From the NCBI GenBank assembly GCA_938027385.1, contig CALJBF010000085.1:1-9885 (forward strand): 9,885 bases of DNA, read 5' to 3'. Below are positions 1 to 5,189 of the stretch, in pieces. Under the pieces are notes generated by a model. That model searched no databases and was not told the DNA's origin. It saw only the letters and a program-made list of their open reading frames with translations. Position 1 is the stretch's first letter, and every line of letters starts with the position of its first letter. This stretch comes from an uncultured Porphyromonadaceae bacterium (GTDB lineage: Bacteria; Bacteroidota; Bacteroidia; Bacteroidales; Muribaculaceae). The position numbers were made by a program, and so were the translations under genes.

Positions 1-86
1 GGACAGGAGGCATAGCGTTTCGCCAGCGCTGTCTCGATCTTTTGCTCTTCGGGTGTTAGGGGTAAATAATTCCATTTACCGGTCAT
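1..86 (-). CDS. recJ: RecJ single-stranded-DNA exonuclease, N-terminal fragment
   Basis: Partial gene: 28 codons from an ATG at 86-84, continuing past the left edge. The peptide begins MTGKWNYLPLTPEEQ and continues KIETALAKRYASCP. The opening pattern K-W-N-Y-x-P-L-T-P-E followed by a short helix resembles my recollection of Bacteroidetes RecJ N-termini, which continue into the DHH phosphoesterase core (not in this window). RecJ degrades single-stranded DNA 5' to 3' in recombination and mismatch repair. The ATG follows an A-rich leader without a Shine-Dalgarno, normal for Bacteroidetes. A TAnnTTTG-type box lies about 180 bases upstream (265-283). No catalytic residue is visible, so the call rests on a short N-terminal match; another protein with a similar start cannot be excluded. 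Confidence 0.62.
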   Translation of the reverse strand, partial: MTGKWNYLPLTPEEQKIETALAKRYASC

Positions 87-264
87 TTATGTTGTTTTTT
101 TATTATCGGGTGGAGGGGGGAGAGAGATCGGTTGGCCGCCATGGCGGCAGATGATATAGCCAGGAGAGATGTCGGTATTAGCTGAAAGCCAGAAGTATAG
201 CGGGTCGCTTCCGGGTAGGTGTCGGAGAGAGCCGGATGAGCCTTTTTCGCCACTATACGATTTC

Positions 265-283
265 TTGCAAATATAGCCAATTT
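265..283 (-). promoter_or_regulatory. Candidate promoter for recJ
   Basis: On the minus strand this reads AAATTGGCTATATTTGCAA and contains TATATTTG (275-268), a full match to the Bacteroidetes -7 consensus TAnnTTTG. The block recurs with one mismatch upstream of nfo (3874-3892). No TTTG -33 box is seen at the usual spacing, and the implied recJ leader of ~175 bases would be long. It is a plausible but unproven promoter. Confidence 0.4.
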
Positions 284-387
284 TTTTGAAAATTCCATAG
301 GCTGTAAATGCATTTTTGAAACTCTTTAACAATACCGATCCCATTGCCGTCTTGAGGGACGCCACATCTTCACGTGCCGGGTCATGA

Positions 388-495
388 CCTCCGGTAATCA
401 TTGTAGGGTCACTGCATGCAACGACCGCGTGACTGGCATGGGTTAACCAGCGTGGCGGTCGCTGCATGCAGCGACCCTACAATGAATGCCGGAGG
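388..495. repeat. Compound inverted repeat with palindromic cores (REP/BIME-like)
   Basis: Two 41-base arms, 388-428 and 455-495, are reverse complements at 37 of 41 positions and are separated by 26 bases. Each arm carries its own palindrome. The right core (457-476) is the perfect 20-base palindrome GGTCGCTGCATGCAGCGACC; the left core (407-426) is the same sequence with two substitutions that break its symmetry (GGTCACTGCATGCAACGACC). Both cores are flanked outward by GTAGGG/CCCTAC. The element begins 28 bases past the stop of the lipoprotein gene (523), so it could act as a 3' hairpin that stabilises or terminates that transcript. Its layout recalls REP/BIME elements, short palindromic units spread between genes. 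There is no U-tract, so it is not a classical terminator. Confidence 0.75.
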
Positions 496-522
496 CTGAC
501 GGTAGCCTTTACAGGGCGCGTG

Positions 523-870
523 TCAGTCTGCCGTGGTATCGGCGGTGACGATGGTGTCAGCCGGGGCGGATGCCTCGGTTGTCAGAGCCTCGTAGCGATC
601 CTGAGCGTGGGCGGCGATCTCCATGTTGAGCTTGCCTATCTCGTCGGCCTGCGTGGGGTTGAGCTTGATGCCGAGCGACGCGAACGAGTCGGTCATGGCC
701 TGGAAACGTACGATGTAGTCGGCATAGCTCTGCGGGGTTGAGATGGTATCGATTACGGCAGGCTGTGCCTGGAGCTGTGCCACATAGCGGTCATAGTCCT
801 TGTGGCCGTCGCACGAACTGAATATGCAGAGGGCTGGAATGGCCATGAAGATATATGCTGTCTTTTTCAT
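523..870 (-). CDS. Small putative lipoprotein, 115 aa, unknown function
   Basis: The protein starts MKKTAYIFMAIPALCIFSSC: two lysines, a hydrophobic stretch and a lipobox-like FSSC with Cys20 as the probable acylation site, so it should be a signal-peptidase-II lipoprotein of about 96 mature residues. The mature part is polar and probably helical (Tyr, Gln and Ala rich around residues 25-95) and ends in a low-complexity Thr/Ala/Asp tail (APADTIVTADTTAD). There is no clear acidic surface-export signal after Cys20 (next residues DGHKDYD), so its final membrane side is uncertain. The start lies 15 bases after the stop of the MFS transporter, so the two are very likely co-transcribed and the lipoprotein may serve or accompany that transporter. 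I recognise no family. Confidence 0.8.
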   Translation of the reverse strand: MKKTAYIFMAIPALCIFSSCDGHKDYDRYVAQLQAQPAVIDTISTPQSYADYIVRFQAMTDSFASLGIKLNPTQADEIGKLNMEIAAHAQDRYEALTTEASAPADTIVTADTTAD

Positions 871-885
871 TGCTGTTGTTGGGTG

Positions 886-2760
886 TCAGGCTGTTTTTGC
901 GGTTTTGCTGTCGTTCTCACGGATGAAGAGCACCGATATGGCGCCGAGCACGAGCGAGCATCCGGCGATTATCATCATCATGTACTGCGGGGCCAGGGCG
1001 TCGGGCTTGCCGATGACGGTGAGGATCCAGCCGCCGAGCAGGGCGCCCACAATCTGCGGGATGCAGATTGAGCAGTTGAACAGGCCAAGGTAGGCGCCGA
1101 TGTTGCCCCCTTTGAGCGAGTTGGTGAGGATGGTGAAGGGCCATGCCAGCATTGCCGACCATGCGCACCCGATCAGGGCGAACGAGATGAAGAGCATGTA
1201 CTGGTTGGTGAAGAGTCCGGCGGTGATGAAACCGGCGGCACCGAGCAGAAGGCTCAGGATGTATGAGAACTTGCGGCTGCGGAACTGGGGGAGCACTACG
1301 GCCCAGAGTACCGAACCGATGGCCTGCACGGCGAAGAGGATGCCCACCCAGTTGCCGGCGTCGTTATACTGTTCAGAACCGGCGTCGAGCACTACCGAGG
1401 TCTTGAATTCGGCCTGCGAGGGATCGGCGAGGGTTACATCCTTCACGCCGTCTATGAAGAGCTTGCCGGTGTTGGGGTCGTGGGTGTAGATGTCGGCGAG
1501 CATCAGTTTCGTGGGACCCGACATGCGGCTCAGATAGCCTGTGAGTTCGAACGAGGCCACGCCGTCGAGCGGCTTGCCGTCGACAATCAGCGTGGCGCCT
1601 TTGGCGTCGACCTTGGTGTCGAGGGGCACGGTGTTCGAGCCGTTGTCGATAATCTTCTCGGTGACAGGGATGCCCAGGGTGGGGAATGTCACGGCCAGGT
1701 CACCCTCGCCGGCTTTCACGTCGGGGCAGTCGTAACGCACGATGCTCACGTTGCGGGCGGCGACGTAGCTGTCGTCGGCGATGATGCCCGATGCGAGTTC
1801 GCGGCCATGGTCTACAATCACGGCCGAGTCGGCGGTGAGGATATATTTTGCGGTGTATTCTTCGGCGGGTTTGCCGTCTTTCATCTGAACGATGCCGTGA
1901 ATGGTCGTGGTTTCGGGACAGTCAAAGGCGTTTTTGGCAATGGTGCCGTTAGTGTAGGTCCACATGAACAGGAACGCGAACCAGCAGAAGAACTGCACCA
2001 GGCCTACGGTCCAGAATGTCGAGGGTGCGTTGACCAGCAGTTTGAACAGGTTGGTTTTCTCTTGCTTGCCGTCGGCGGCGGTCTGTGCCCCGCCGTTGTA
2101 TTCGGCATAGAGCTGGGGCGGCCACTCCTTGATTTTGCAGAGCGAGTAAATCACGCATGCCAGCAGGATGGCGGCGCCGGCGTAGAACGAGAATACCACG
2201 GTCTGCGGAATCACGCCTGCGGCGGCGGTGTTGCGGAAACCAATCCATGTAAGCAGGAAGGGGAACACATAACCCACGATAGAACCGGCGTTGCAGAGGA
2301 AACTCTGTATGGAGTATGCGAGGCCTTTCTGTTTCTCGTTCACCATGTCGCCCACGAGCATCTTGAACGGCTGCATGGCCATGTTGATCGAGGTGTCGAG
2401 CAGCATCAGGGCCACCAGGCCGATGATGATGGCCGACGATACGGCCAGCCCGAAACTGCCGGCGTTGGGCAGCAGGCACATCACGGCCACTGCCACGGCG
2501 GCGCCGATGACGAGATAGGGGAGACGGCGCCCGATGCGTGTCCAGGTGCGGTCAGAGGCGGTGCCTACGATAGGCTGCACCACCAGACCCATCAGCGGCG
2601 GTAGGATCCAGAAATAACTTAAATCGTGAGGGTCGGCGCCCAGTGTGGCGAAGATACGGCTCACATTGGCGCTCTGCAGGGCATAGGCAATCTGCACTCC
2701 GAAGAATCCGAAGCTCAGGTTCCATAGTTTCCAAAAGCCCAGGTCGGGTTTAGTTTTCAT
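886..2760 (-). CDS. SLC45/GPH-type MFS sugar transporter with large periplasmic insert
   Basis: A 624-residue inner-membrane transporter, probably a proton-coupled symporter for a sugar or glycoside. The N-terminal half has TM1 (about 10-30) and TM2 (48-66), then the loop signature GTASDRTWTRIGRRLPYLVI (66-85), typical of the SLC45/GPH branch of the MFS. TM7 is about 248-270 and TM8 begins at NWVGILFAVQAIG (470-482). Between them lie ~195 soluble residues (about 272-468) rich in beta-type segments; family members I know of have a much shorter loop and total about 440-500 residues. With N-inside topology the insert faces the periplasm. I chose the ATG at 2760 (MKTKPDLGFWKLWNLSFGFF) because the 71 upstream in-frame codons cover a tandem repeat and overlap the end of nfo. 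It is followed 15 bases later by the lipoprotein gene. Substrate unknown. Confidence 0.88.
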   Translation of the reverse strand: MKTKPDLGFWKLWNLSFGFFGVQIAYALQSANVSRIFATLGADPHDLSYFWILPPLMGLVVQPIVGTASDRTWTRIGRRLPYLVIGAAVAVAVMCLLPNAGSFGLAVSSAIIIGLVALMLLDTSINMAMQPFKMLVGDMVNEKQKGLAYSIQSFLCNAGSIVGYVFPFLLTWIGFRNTAAAGVIPQTVVFSFYAGAAILLACVIYSLCKIKEWPPQLYAEYNGGAQTAADGKQEKTNLFKLLVNAPSTFWTVGLVQFFCWFAFLFMWTYTNGTIAKNAFDCPETTTIHGIVQMKDGKPAEEYTAKYILTADSAVIVDHGRELASGIIADDSYVAARNVSIVRYDCPDVKAGEGDLAVTFPTLGIPVTEKIIDNGSNTVPLDTKVDAKGATLIVDGKPLDGVASFELTGYLSRMSGPTKLMLADIYTHDPNTGKLFIDGVKDVTLADPSQAEFKTSVVLDAGSEQYNDAGNWVGILFAVQAIGSVLWAVVLPQFRSRKFSYILSLLLGAAGFITAGLFTNQYMLFISFALIGCAWSAMLAWPFTILTNSLKGGNIGAYLGLFNCSICIPQIVGALLGGWILTVIGKPDALAPQYMMMIIAGCSLVLGAISVLFIRENDSKTAKTA

Positions 2761-2782
2761 GATCAAGCGGTTAAGATGAAGT

Positions 2783-2794
2783 TCGCTTAAGCGA
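2783..2794. promoter_or_regulatory. 12-base perfect palindrome in the MFS transporter leader
   Basis: TCGCTTAAGCGA is a perfect palindrome 23-34 bases upstream of the transporter ATG. On the minus strand a related half-site, CTTAACCGCTTG, follows close to the start codon (2764-2775). Position and symmetry fit an operator for a dimeric regulator, or chance. No clear TAnnTTTG box was found in this gap, so the transporter may depend on read-through from nfo. Confidence 0.3.
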
Positions 2795-2837
2795 TTCGTA
2801 AGTAAGATATTATTCCGTTTGTGTGTGGAGCGAGGGG

Positions 2838-2891
2838 GAGAGAGGGAGAGTAGAGGGAGTTGAGAGGAATGAGGGAGCTGAGAGGGTTGAG
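2838..2891 (-). repeat. Degenerate 9-base tandem array, CTCAACTCC-type
   Basis: On the minus strand this pyrimidine-only-like tract divides into six 9-base units: CTCAACCCT, CTCAGCTCC, CTCATTCCT, CTCAACTCC, CTCTACTCT and CCCTCTCTC. It lies in the gap after the nfo stop (26 bases downstream of it) and ends 77 bases before the MFS transporter start. Unit divergence is high and the edges are approximate; simple CT-rich sequence is the alternative reading. Confidence 0.55.
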
Positions 2892-2917
2892 GGTGTCGGG
2901 GTCGGTGACTCCCGGCG

Positions 2918-3805
2918 TTATTTGTGCGACGGCTCGGGAACCGGAGGCATGCCGGTGCCGGTATCGTCGACAAGCCGGTAGAGCCATGCCACCTCGTCGG
3001 CCCAGATGGCCTCGTCTGGGGTCTCGAGAATCACGGGTATATCGTCGACCCGGGGGTCTCGCATCAGCATCTCGAAGAACTTGACACCCAGGGCGCCCCG
3101 GCCTATCGGGGCATGACGGTCGACACGTGAGCCCACACCTTTTTTCGAGTCATTGAGGTGGATGCCGCGCAGGTATCCGGCGCCGATCACTCGGTCGAAA
3201 TCGTCCCATGTGGCTTTGTACCCTTCGGGAGTGGAAAGGTCATAGCCGGCGGCGAAAGTGTGGCAGGTGTCTATGCACACGCCCACACGGCTCTTGTCTT
3301 CGATGCGGTCGATTATCTCGGCGATATGCTCGAAACGGAATCCGAGGTTGGTACCCTGTCCGGCTGTCGATTCAATGACGGCAGTTACGCCCGTGGTCTT
3401 GTCGAGTGCAGTATTCAGCGAATCGGCGATTTTTGCCAGACATTCCTGCTCGCTGATTTCGTTGAGGTGCGAGCCGGGGTGAAAGTTGAGCATCGTAAGG
3501 CCGAGCTGTTCGCAACGGTGAATCTCGTCAAGGAAGGCATCCATCGACATCCGGTGTTTCTCAGGGTCGGGCGAACCGAGGTTGATGAGGAAACTGTCGT
3601 GCGGCAGTATCACCCGGGGGTTGAAACCGAGGCGGGCGCAGTTCTCGCGGAAAAGCTCGGCCTGCCCGTCGGTTATAGGCGCCGAGCGCCACCGCGACGG
3701 GTTACGGGTGAACAGTGCGAATGCTTTCATGCCCATTGACGCGGCGATGACCGGTGTGCCCGCTACACCGCCTGTGGCAGGGACATGTGCCCCGATATAC
3801 TTCAT
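2918..3805 (-). CDS. nfo: Endonuclease IV (AP endonuclease)
   Basis: A 295-residue TIM-barrel endonuclease that cleaves DNA 5' of abasic sites in base excision repair, using three zinc ions. All nine metal ligands are present and fall at the same residue numbers as in E. coli Nfo: His69 (LPHDS), His109 (NFHPGSHL), Glu145 (VIEST), Asp179 and His182 (CIDTCHTF), His216 (GIHLNDS), Asp229 and His231 (SRVDRHAPIG) and Glu261 (ILETP). The start MKYIGAHVP is the usual N-terminus, and total length is close to the ~285 of E. coli. It is the first gene of a minus-strand run (nfo, MFS transporter, lipoprotein) and has a promoter-like region directly upstream. The short tail GTGMPPVPEPSHK is beyond the conserved barrel. 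Very secure call. Confidence 0.97.
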   Translation of the reverse strand: MKYIGAHVPATGGVAGTPVIAASMGMKAFALFTRNPSRWRSAPITDGQAELFRENCARLGFNPRVILPHDSFLINLGSPDPEKHRMSMDAFLDEIHRCEQLGLTMLNFHPGSHLNEISEQECLAKIADSLNTALDKTTGVTAVIESTAGQGTNLGFRFEHIAEIIDRIEDKSRVGVCIDTCHTFAAGYDLSTPEGYKATWDDFDRVIGAGYLRGIHLNDSKKGVGSRVDRHAPIGRGALGVKFFEMLMRDPRVDDIPVILETPDEAIWADEVAWLYRLVDDTGTGMPPVPEPSHK

Positions 3806-3856
3806 TGATGCGTAAGTAAAATTGTTGCGAAAAATTATACAGAGAGATATTTACCA

Positions 3857-3892
3857 CAAAGATACAAAGTAGTTTGCAAATATCGCCAATTT
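3857..3892 (-). promoter_or_regulatory. Promoter region of nfo, two overlapping -7-like boxes
   Basis: Reading the minus strand, TATCTTTG (3864-3857) fits TAnnTTTG exactly and would start RNA near 3850, giving a ~45-base leader. About 12 bases further upstream is AAATTGGCGATATTTGCAA (3892-3874), the same block found upstream of recJ with one base changed; here its box is GATATTTG and no longer a full match. A TTG about 22 bases upstream of the proximal box could serve as a weak -33 element. Confidence 0.55.
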
Positions 3893-3996
3893 AACACTAA
3901 AAAATTATCGGCAAATGCTCGTGACGATTGGTTTTAAACCGTCGGTCGTGTCAGGAAGGTGGTTTCTGCGGCTGTTTTCCATGCTGTCCCATAAAC

Positions 3997-4028
3997 AAAA
4001 AAGCTGTACTCACCGGTACAGCTTTTTT
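3997..4028 (-). terminator. Rho-independent terminator, bidirectional in form
   Basis: AGCTGTAC and GTACAGCT pair across a 6-base loop (TCACCG on the plus strand), extended by A6/T7 runs to a stem of about 13 base pairs. It starts about 22 bases after the stop of the 58-codon minus-strand gene (stop 4053-4051), so it most likely ends that transcript. The A and T runs on both sides let it work in either direction, but no plus-strand gene ends before it. Confidence 0.85.
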
Positions 4029-4050
4029 TATTTCAATCCGGTAACCGCAC

Positions 4051-4227
4051 TCAGAGCAGACGGTGTTTGCGGTCTTTGTCGGCACGCTCTATCTTTTTGA
4101 TGCGGTGATGGATGCGGTCGAGTTCGTGAACTGCCATTACAGCGGTGGCAAGAGTGGCGGCCTGAAGCACGATTTTTGCTATGCCAAGCACGACATGCAT
4201 GCGGCGGTGGCGTCTGATAGTTTCCAT
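4051..4227 (-). CDS. Small single-pass membrane protein, 58 aa, unknown
   Basis: A short gene: ATG at 4227, TGA at 4053-4051. The protein opens with a basic segment METIRRHRRM, then a hydrophobic helix (about 11-33, HVVLGIAKIVLQAATLATAV), then a strongly charged, probably helical tail (HELDRIHHRIKKIERADKD, about 34-52) ending RKHRLL. Support for a real gene: the residue pattern is coherent (basic cap, membrane helix, amphipathic charged helix), an A-rich leader precedes the ATG, and a strong terminator follows 22 bases after the stop. It is transcribed divergently from aroE with ~139 bases between them. No family recognised. A small integral membrane regulator or a membrane-anchored coiled coil are possibilities only. 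Confidence 0.68.
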   Translation of the reverse strand: METIRRHRRMHVVLGIAKIVLQAATLATAVMAVHELDRIHHRIKKIERADKDRKHRLL

Positions 4228-4331
4228 AGTTGTGGTTATTTTGGTTATGGGTTCGGTATGTTTCTTTTAGCAAAGAACATGTGAAAGGGGCTTTTGTATC
4301 GCTGTCGCATCAAAAAAAACGCGCAACGGGG

Positions 4332-4360
4332 CAATTTTGGGTAAAAATTGACTAATTTTG
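4332..4360 (+). promoter_or_regulatory. aroE promoter with overlapping AT-rich dyad
   Basis: TAATTTTG (4353-4360) matches the Bacteroidetes -7 consensus, only 6 bases before the aroE ATG (4367). Transcription would then begin at or next to the start codon, meaning a leaderless or nearly leaderless mRNA. Upstream is the dyad CAATTTTGGGTAAAAATTG (4332-4350), two 7-base arms around a 5-base centre. Its TTTG (4336-4339) is 13 bases from the -7 box, shorter than the usual ~19-20. Confidence 0.45.
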
Positions 4361-4366
4361 CATCGC

Positions 4367-5134
4367 ATGAATCCCATAGACAAGAAAATATACGGGCTGA
4401 TAGGTTTCCCGCTGACCCACTCGTTCTCGAAAGACTTCTTCAACCGCAAGTTCCGGGCCGAGAACATCAATGCCGAGTATGTCAATTTTGAGATACCCGA
4501 CATCGGTGATTTCATGGAGGTCATCGCCGAGCACCCGAACCTGTCGGGCATGAATGTCACTATCCCCTACAAGGAGCAGGTGATACCCTATCTTGACGAC
4601 CTTGACCCTGTGGCGCGACGCATCGGGGCGGTTAACGTCATAAAGTTCATCGGTTCGCCGGCAGCCAATGATTTCAGAATGGTGGGCTACAACAGTGATG
4701 TCGTGGGTTTCACCGACTCGATAAGGCCCATGCTGAAACCATGTCACCGCAAGGCGCTTGTGCTCGGCACGGGTGGCGCCTCGAAGGCGGTGGCCGTTGG
4801 CCTGGAGTCTCTGGGACTGGAGGTGCAGTTCGTCTCGCGCACGAAACGCCCGGGCGTAATCACTTACAGTGAGGTCACCCCCGAGGTACTTGACGCCCAC
4901 AAGGTAATCGTGAACACCACGCCGCTGGGGATGTACCCGCATGTCGACGAATGTCCGGCGTTGCCCTACGAGACCATGAACCATGATTTTCTCTGTTACG
5001 ACCTGCTCTACAACCCCGAGCGCACGCTTTTCATGAAACGCGCCGCCGAATATGGCGCAGAAGTGAAAAACGGCCTTGAAATGCTTTTGCTGCAGGCGTT
5101 TGTCTCGTGGGAGATCTGGCAGAAACCCGCATAA
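4367..5134 (+). CDS. aroE: Shikimate dehydrogenase
   Basis: A 255-residue NADP-dependent enzyme of the shikimate pathway, reducing 3-dehydroshikimate to shikimate on the way to aromatic amino acids. The N-terminal substrate domain has the shikimate-binding PLTHSFS (15-21) and NVTIPYKE (63-70) with catalytic Lys69; GYNSDVVGF (107-115) supplies catalytic Asp111. The nucleotide-binding domain has GTGGASKAV (134-142), a variant of GAGGA, and SRT (157-159), the basic NADP-type contact. NTTPLGMYP (183-191) and NGLEMLLLQA (235-244) are the usual C-terminal motifs. I use the ATG at 4367 rather than the TTG three codons earlier, which is part of the promoter box. Length is typical of the short Bacteroidetes form. 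First gene of a plus-strand run with yeiH and comEC; its TAA is the first part of a tandem repeat. Confidence 0.96.
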   Translation: MNPIDKKIYGLIGFPLTHSFSKDFFNRKFRAENINAEYVNFEIPDIGDFMEVIAEHPNLSGMNVTIPYKEQVIPYLDDLDPVARRIGAVNVIKFIGSPAANDFRMVGYNSDVVGFTDSIRPMLKPCHRKALVLGTGGASKAVAVGLESLGLEVQFVSRTKRPGVITYSEVTPEVLDAHKVIVNTTPLGMYPHVDECPALPYETMNHDFLCYDLLYNPERTLFMKRAAEYGAEVKNGLEMLLLQAFVSWEIWQKPA

Positions 5135-5184
5135 GCCACATAAGTTACATAAGTTACATAAGTCACATACGTTACATAAATTCC
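5131..5184 (+). repeat. 9-base tandem array ATAAGTTAC, six units
   Basis: Six consecutive units: ATAAGCCAC, ATAAGTTAC, ATAAGTTAC, ATAAGTCAC, ATACGTTAC and ATAAATTCC. The first unit contains the aroE stop codon, and because the period is a multiple of three, TAA recurs in the aroE frame in five of the six units. The array ends 5 bases before the yeiH start codon, so it makes up nearly the whole gap. It is also open in the yeiH frame, where it would read as His-Lys-Leu-type triplets, but no good start lies upstream. Confidence 0.85.
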
Positions 5185-5189
5185 CCCGA

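Larger units (their letters stand above)
87..522. other. Intergenic region between recJ and the lipoprotein gene
   Basis: I see no convincing gene in these ~435 bases. They hold, from left to right: a pyrimidine-rich recJ leader (on the minus strand CT-rich with a run of six C, near 112-128); a 14-base perfect palindrome GCCGCCATGGCGGC at 135-148; a promoter-like block at 265-283; about 100 bases with no recognisable signal; and the compound inverted repeat 388-495. A 126-codon minus-strand frame (87-467) crosses the inverted repeat and the promoter block and is probably not real, although its middle part (residues ~29-68) is not obviously random and could be relic coding sequence. Confidence 0.6.

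Noticed and set aside
87..467. 126-codon minus-strand frame between the lipoprotein and recJ
   Set aside because: It crosses the compound inverted repeat, a promoter-like box and a C-rich leader; only a middle stretch looks mildly protein-like, which is not enough to call a gene or pseudogene.
1480..2604. 374-codon plus-strand open frame opposite the MFS transporter
   Set aside because: It is antisense to a well-supported transporter with clear motifs; the long frame follows from the G+C-rich codon usage of the real gene, and its own sequence (Gly/His/Val rich) shows no domain.
2761..2973. 71-codon upstream extension of the MFS transporter
   Set aside because: It would overlap the end of nfo and translate the CT-rich repeat. 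MKTKPDLGFWKLWNLSFGFF at 2760 is a natural start directly before TM1.
2793..3819. 13-base near match GAT(T/G)CGTAAGTAA in both the MFS leader (2793-2805) and nfo leader (3807-3819)
   Set aside because: One mismatch in 13 between two AT-rich leaders is expected by chance in ~10 kb; noted only because both copies lie just before start codons.
4228..4366. Divergent gene switch at ~4300 as a possible replication origin
   Set aside because: No DnaA boxes, AT-rich unwinding element or origin-linked genes; a single divergent gap is ordinary.
5076..5189. 38-codon upstream extension of yeiH including His-Lys-Leu triplet repeats
   Set aside because: It would begin inside the conserved end of aroE in another frame and place repeat sequence before the first membrane helix; ATG 5190 is better.
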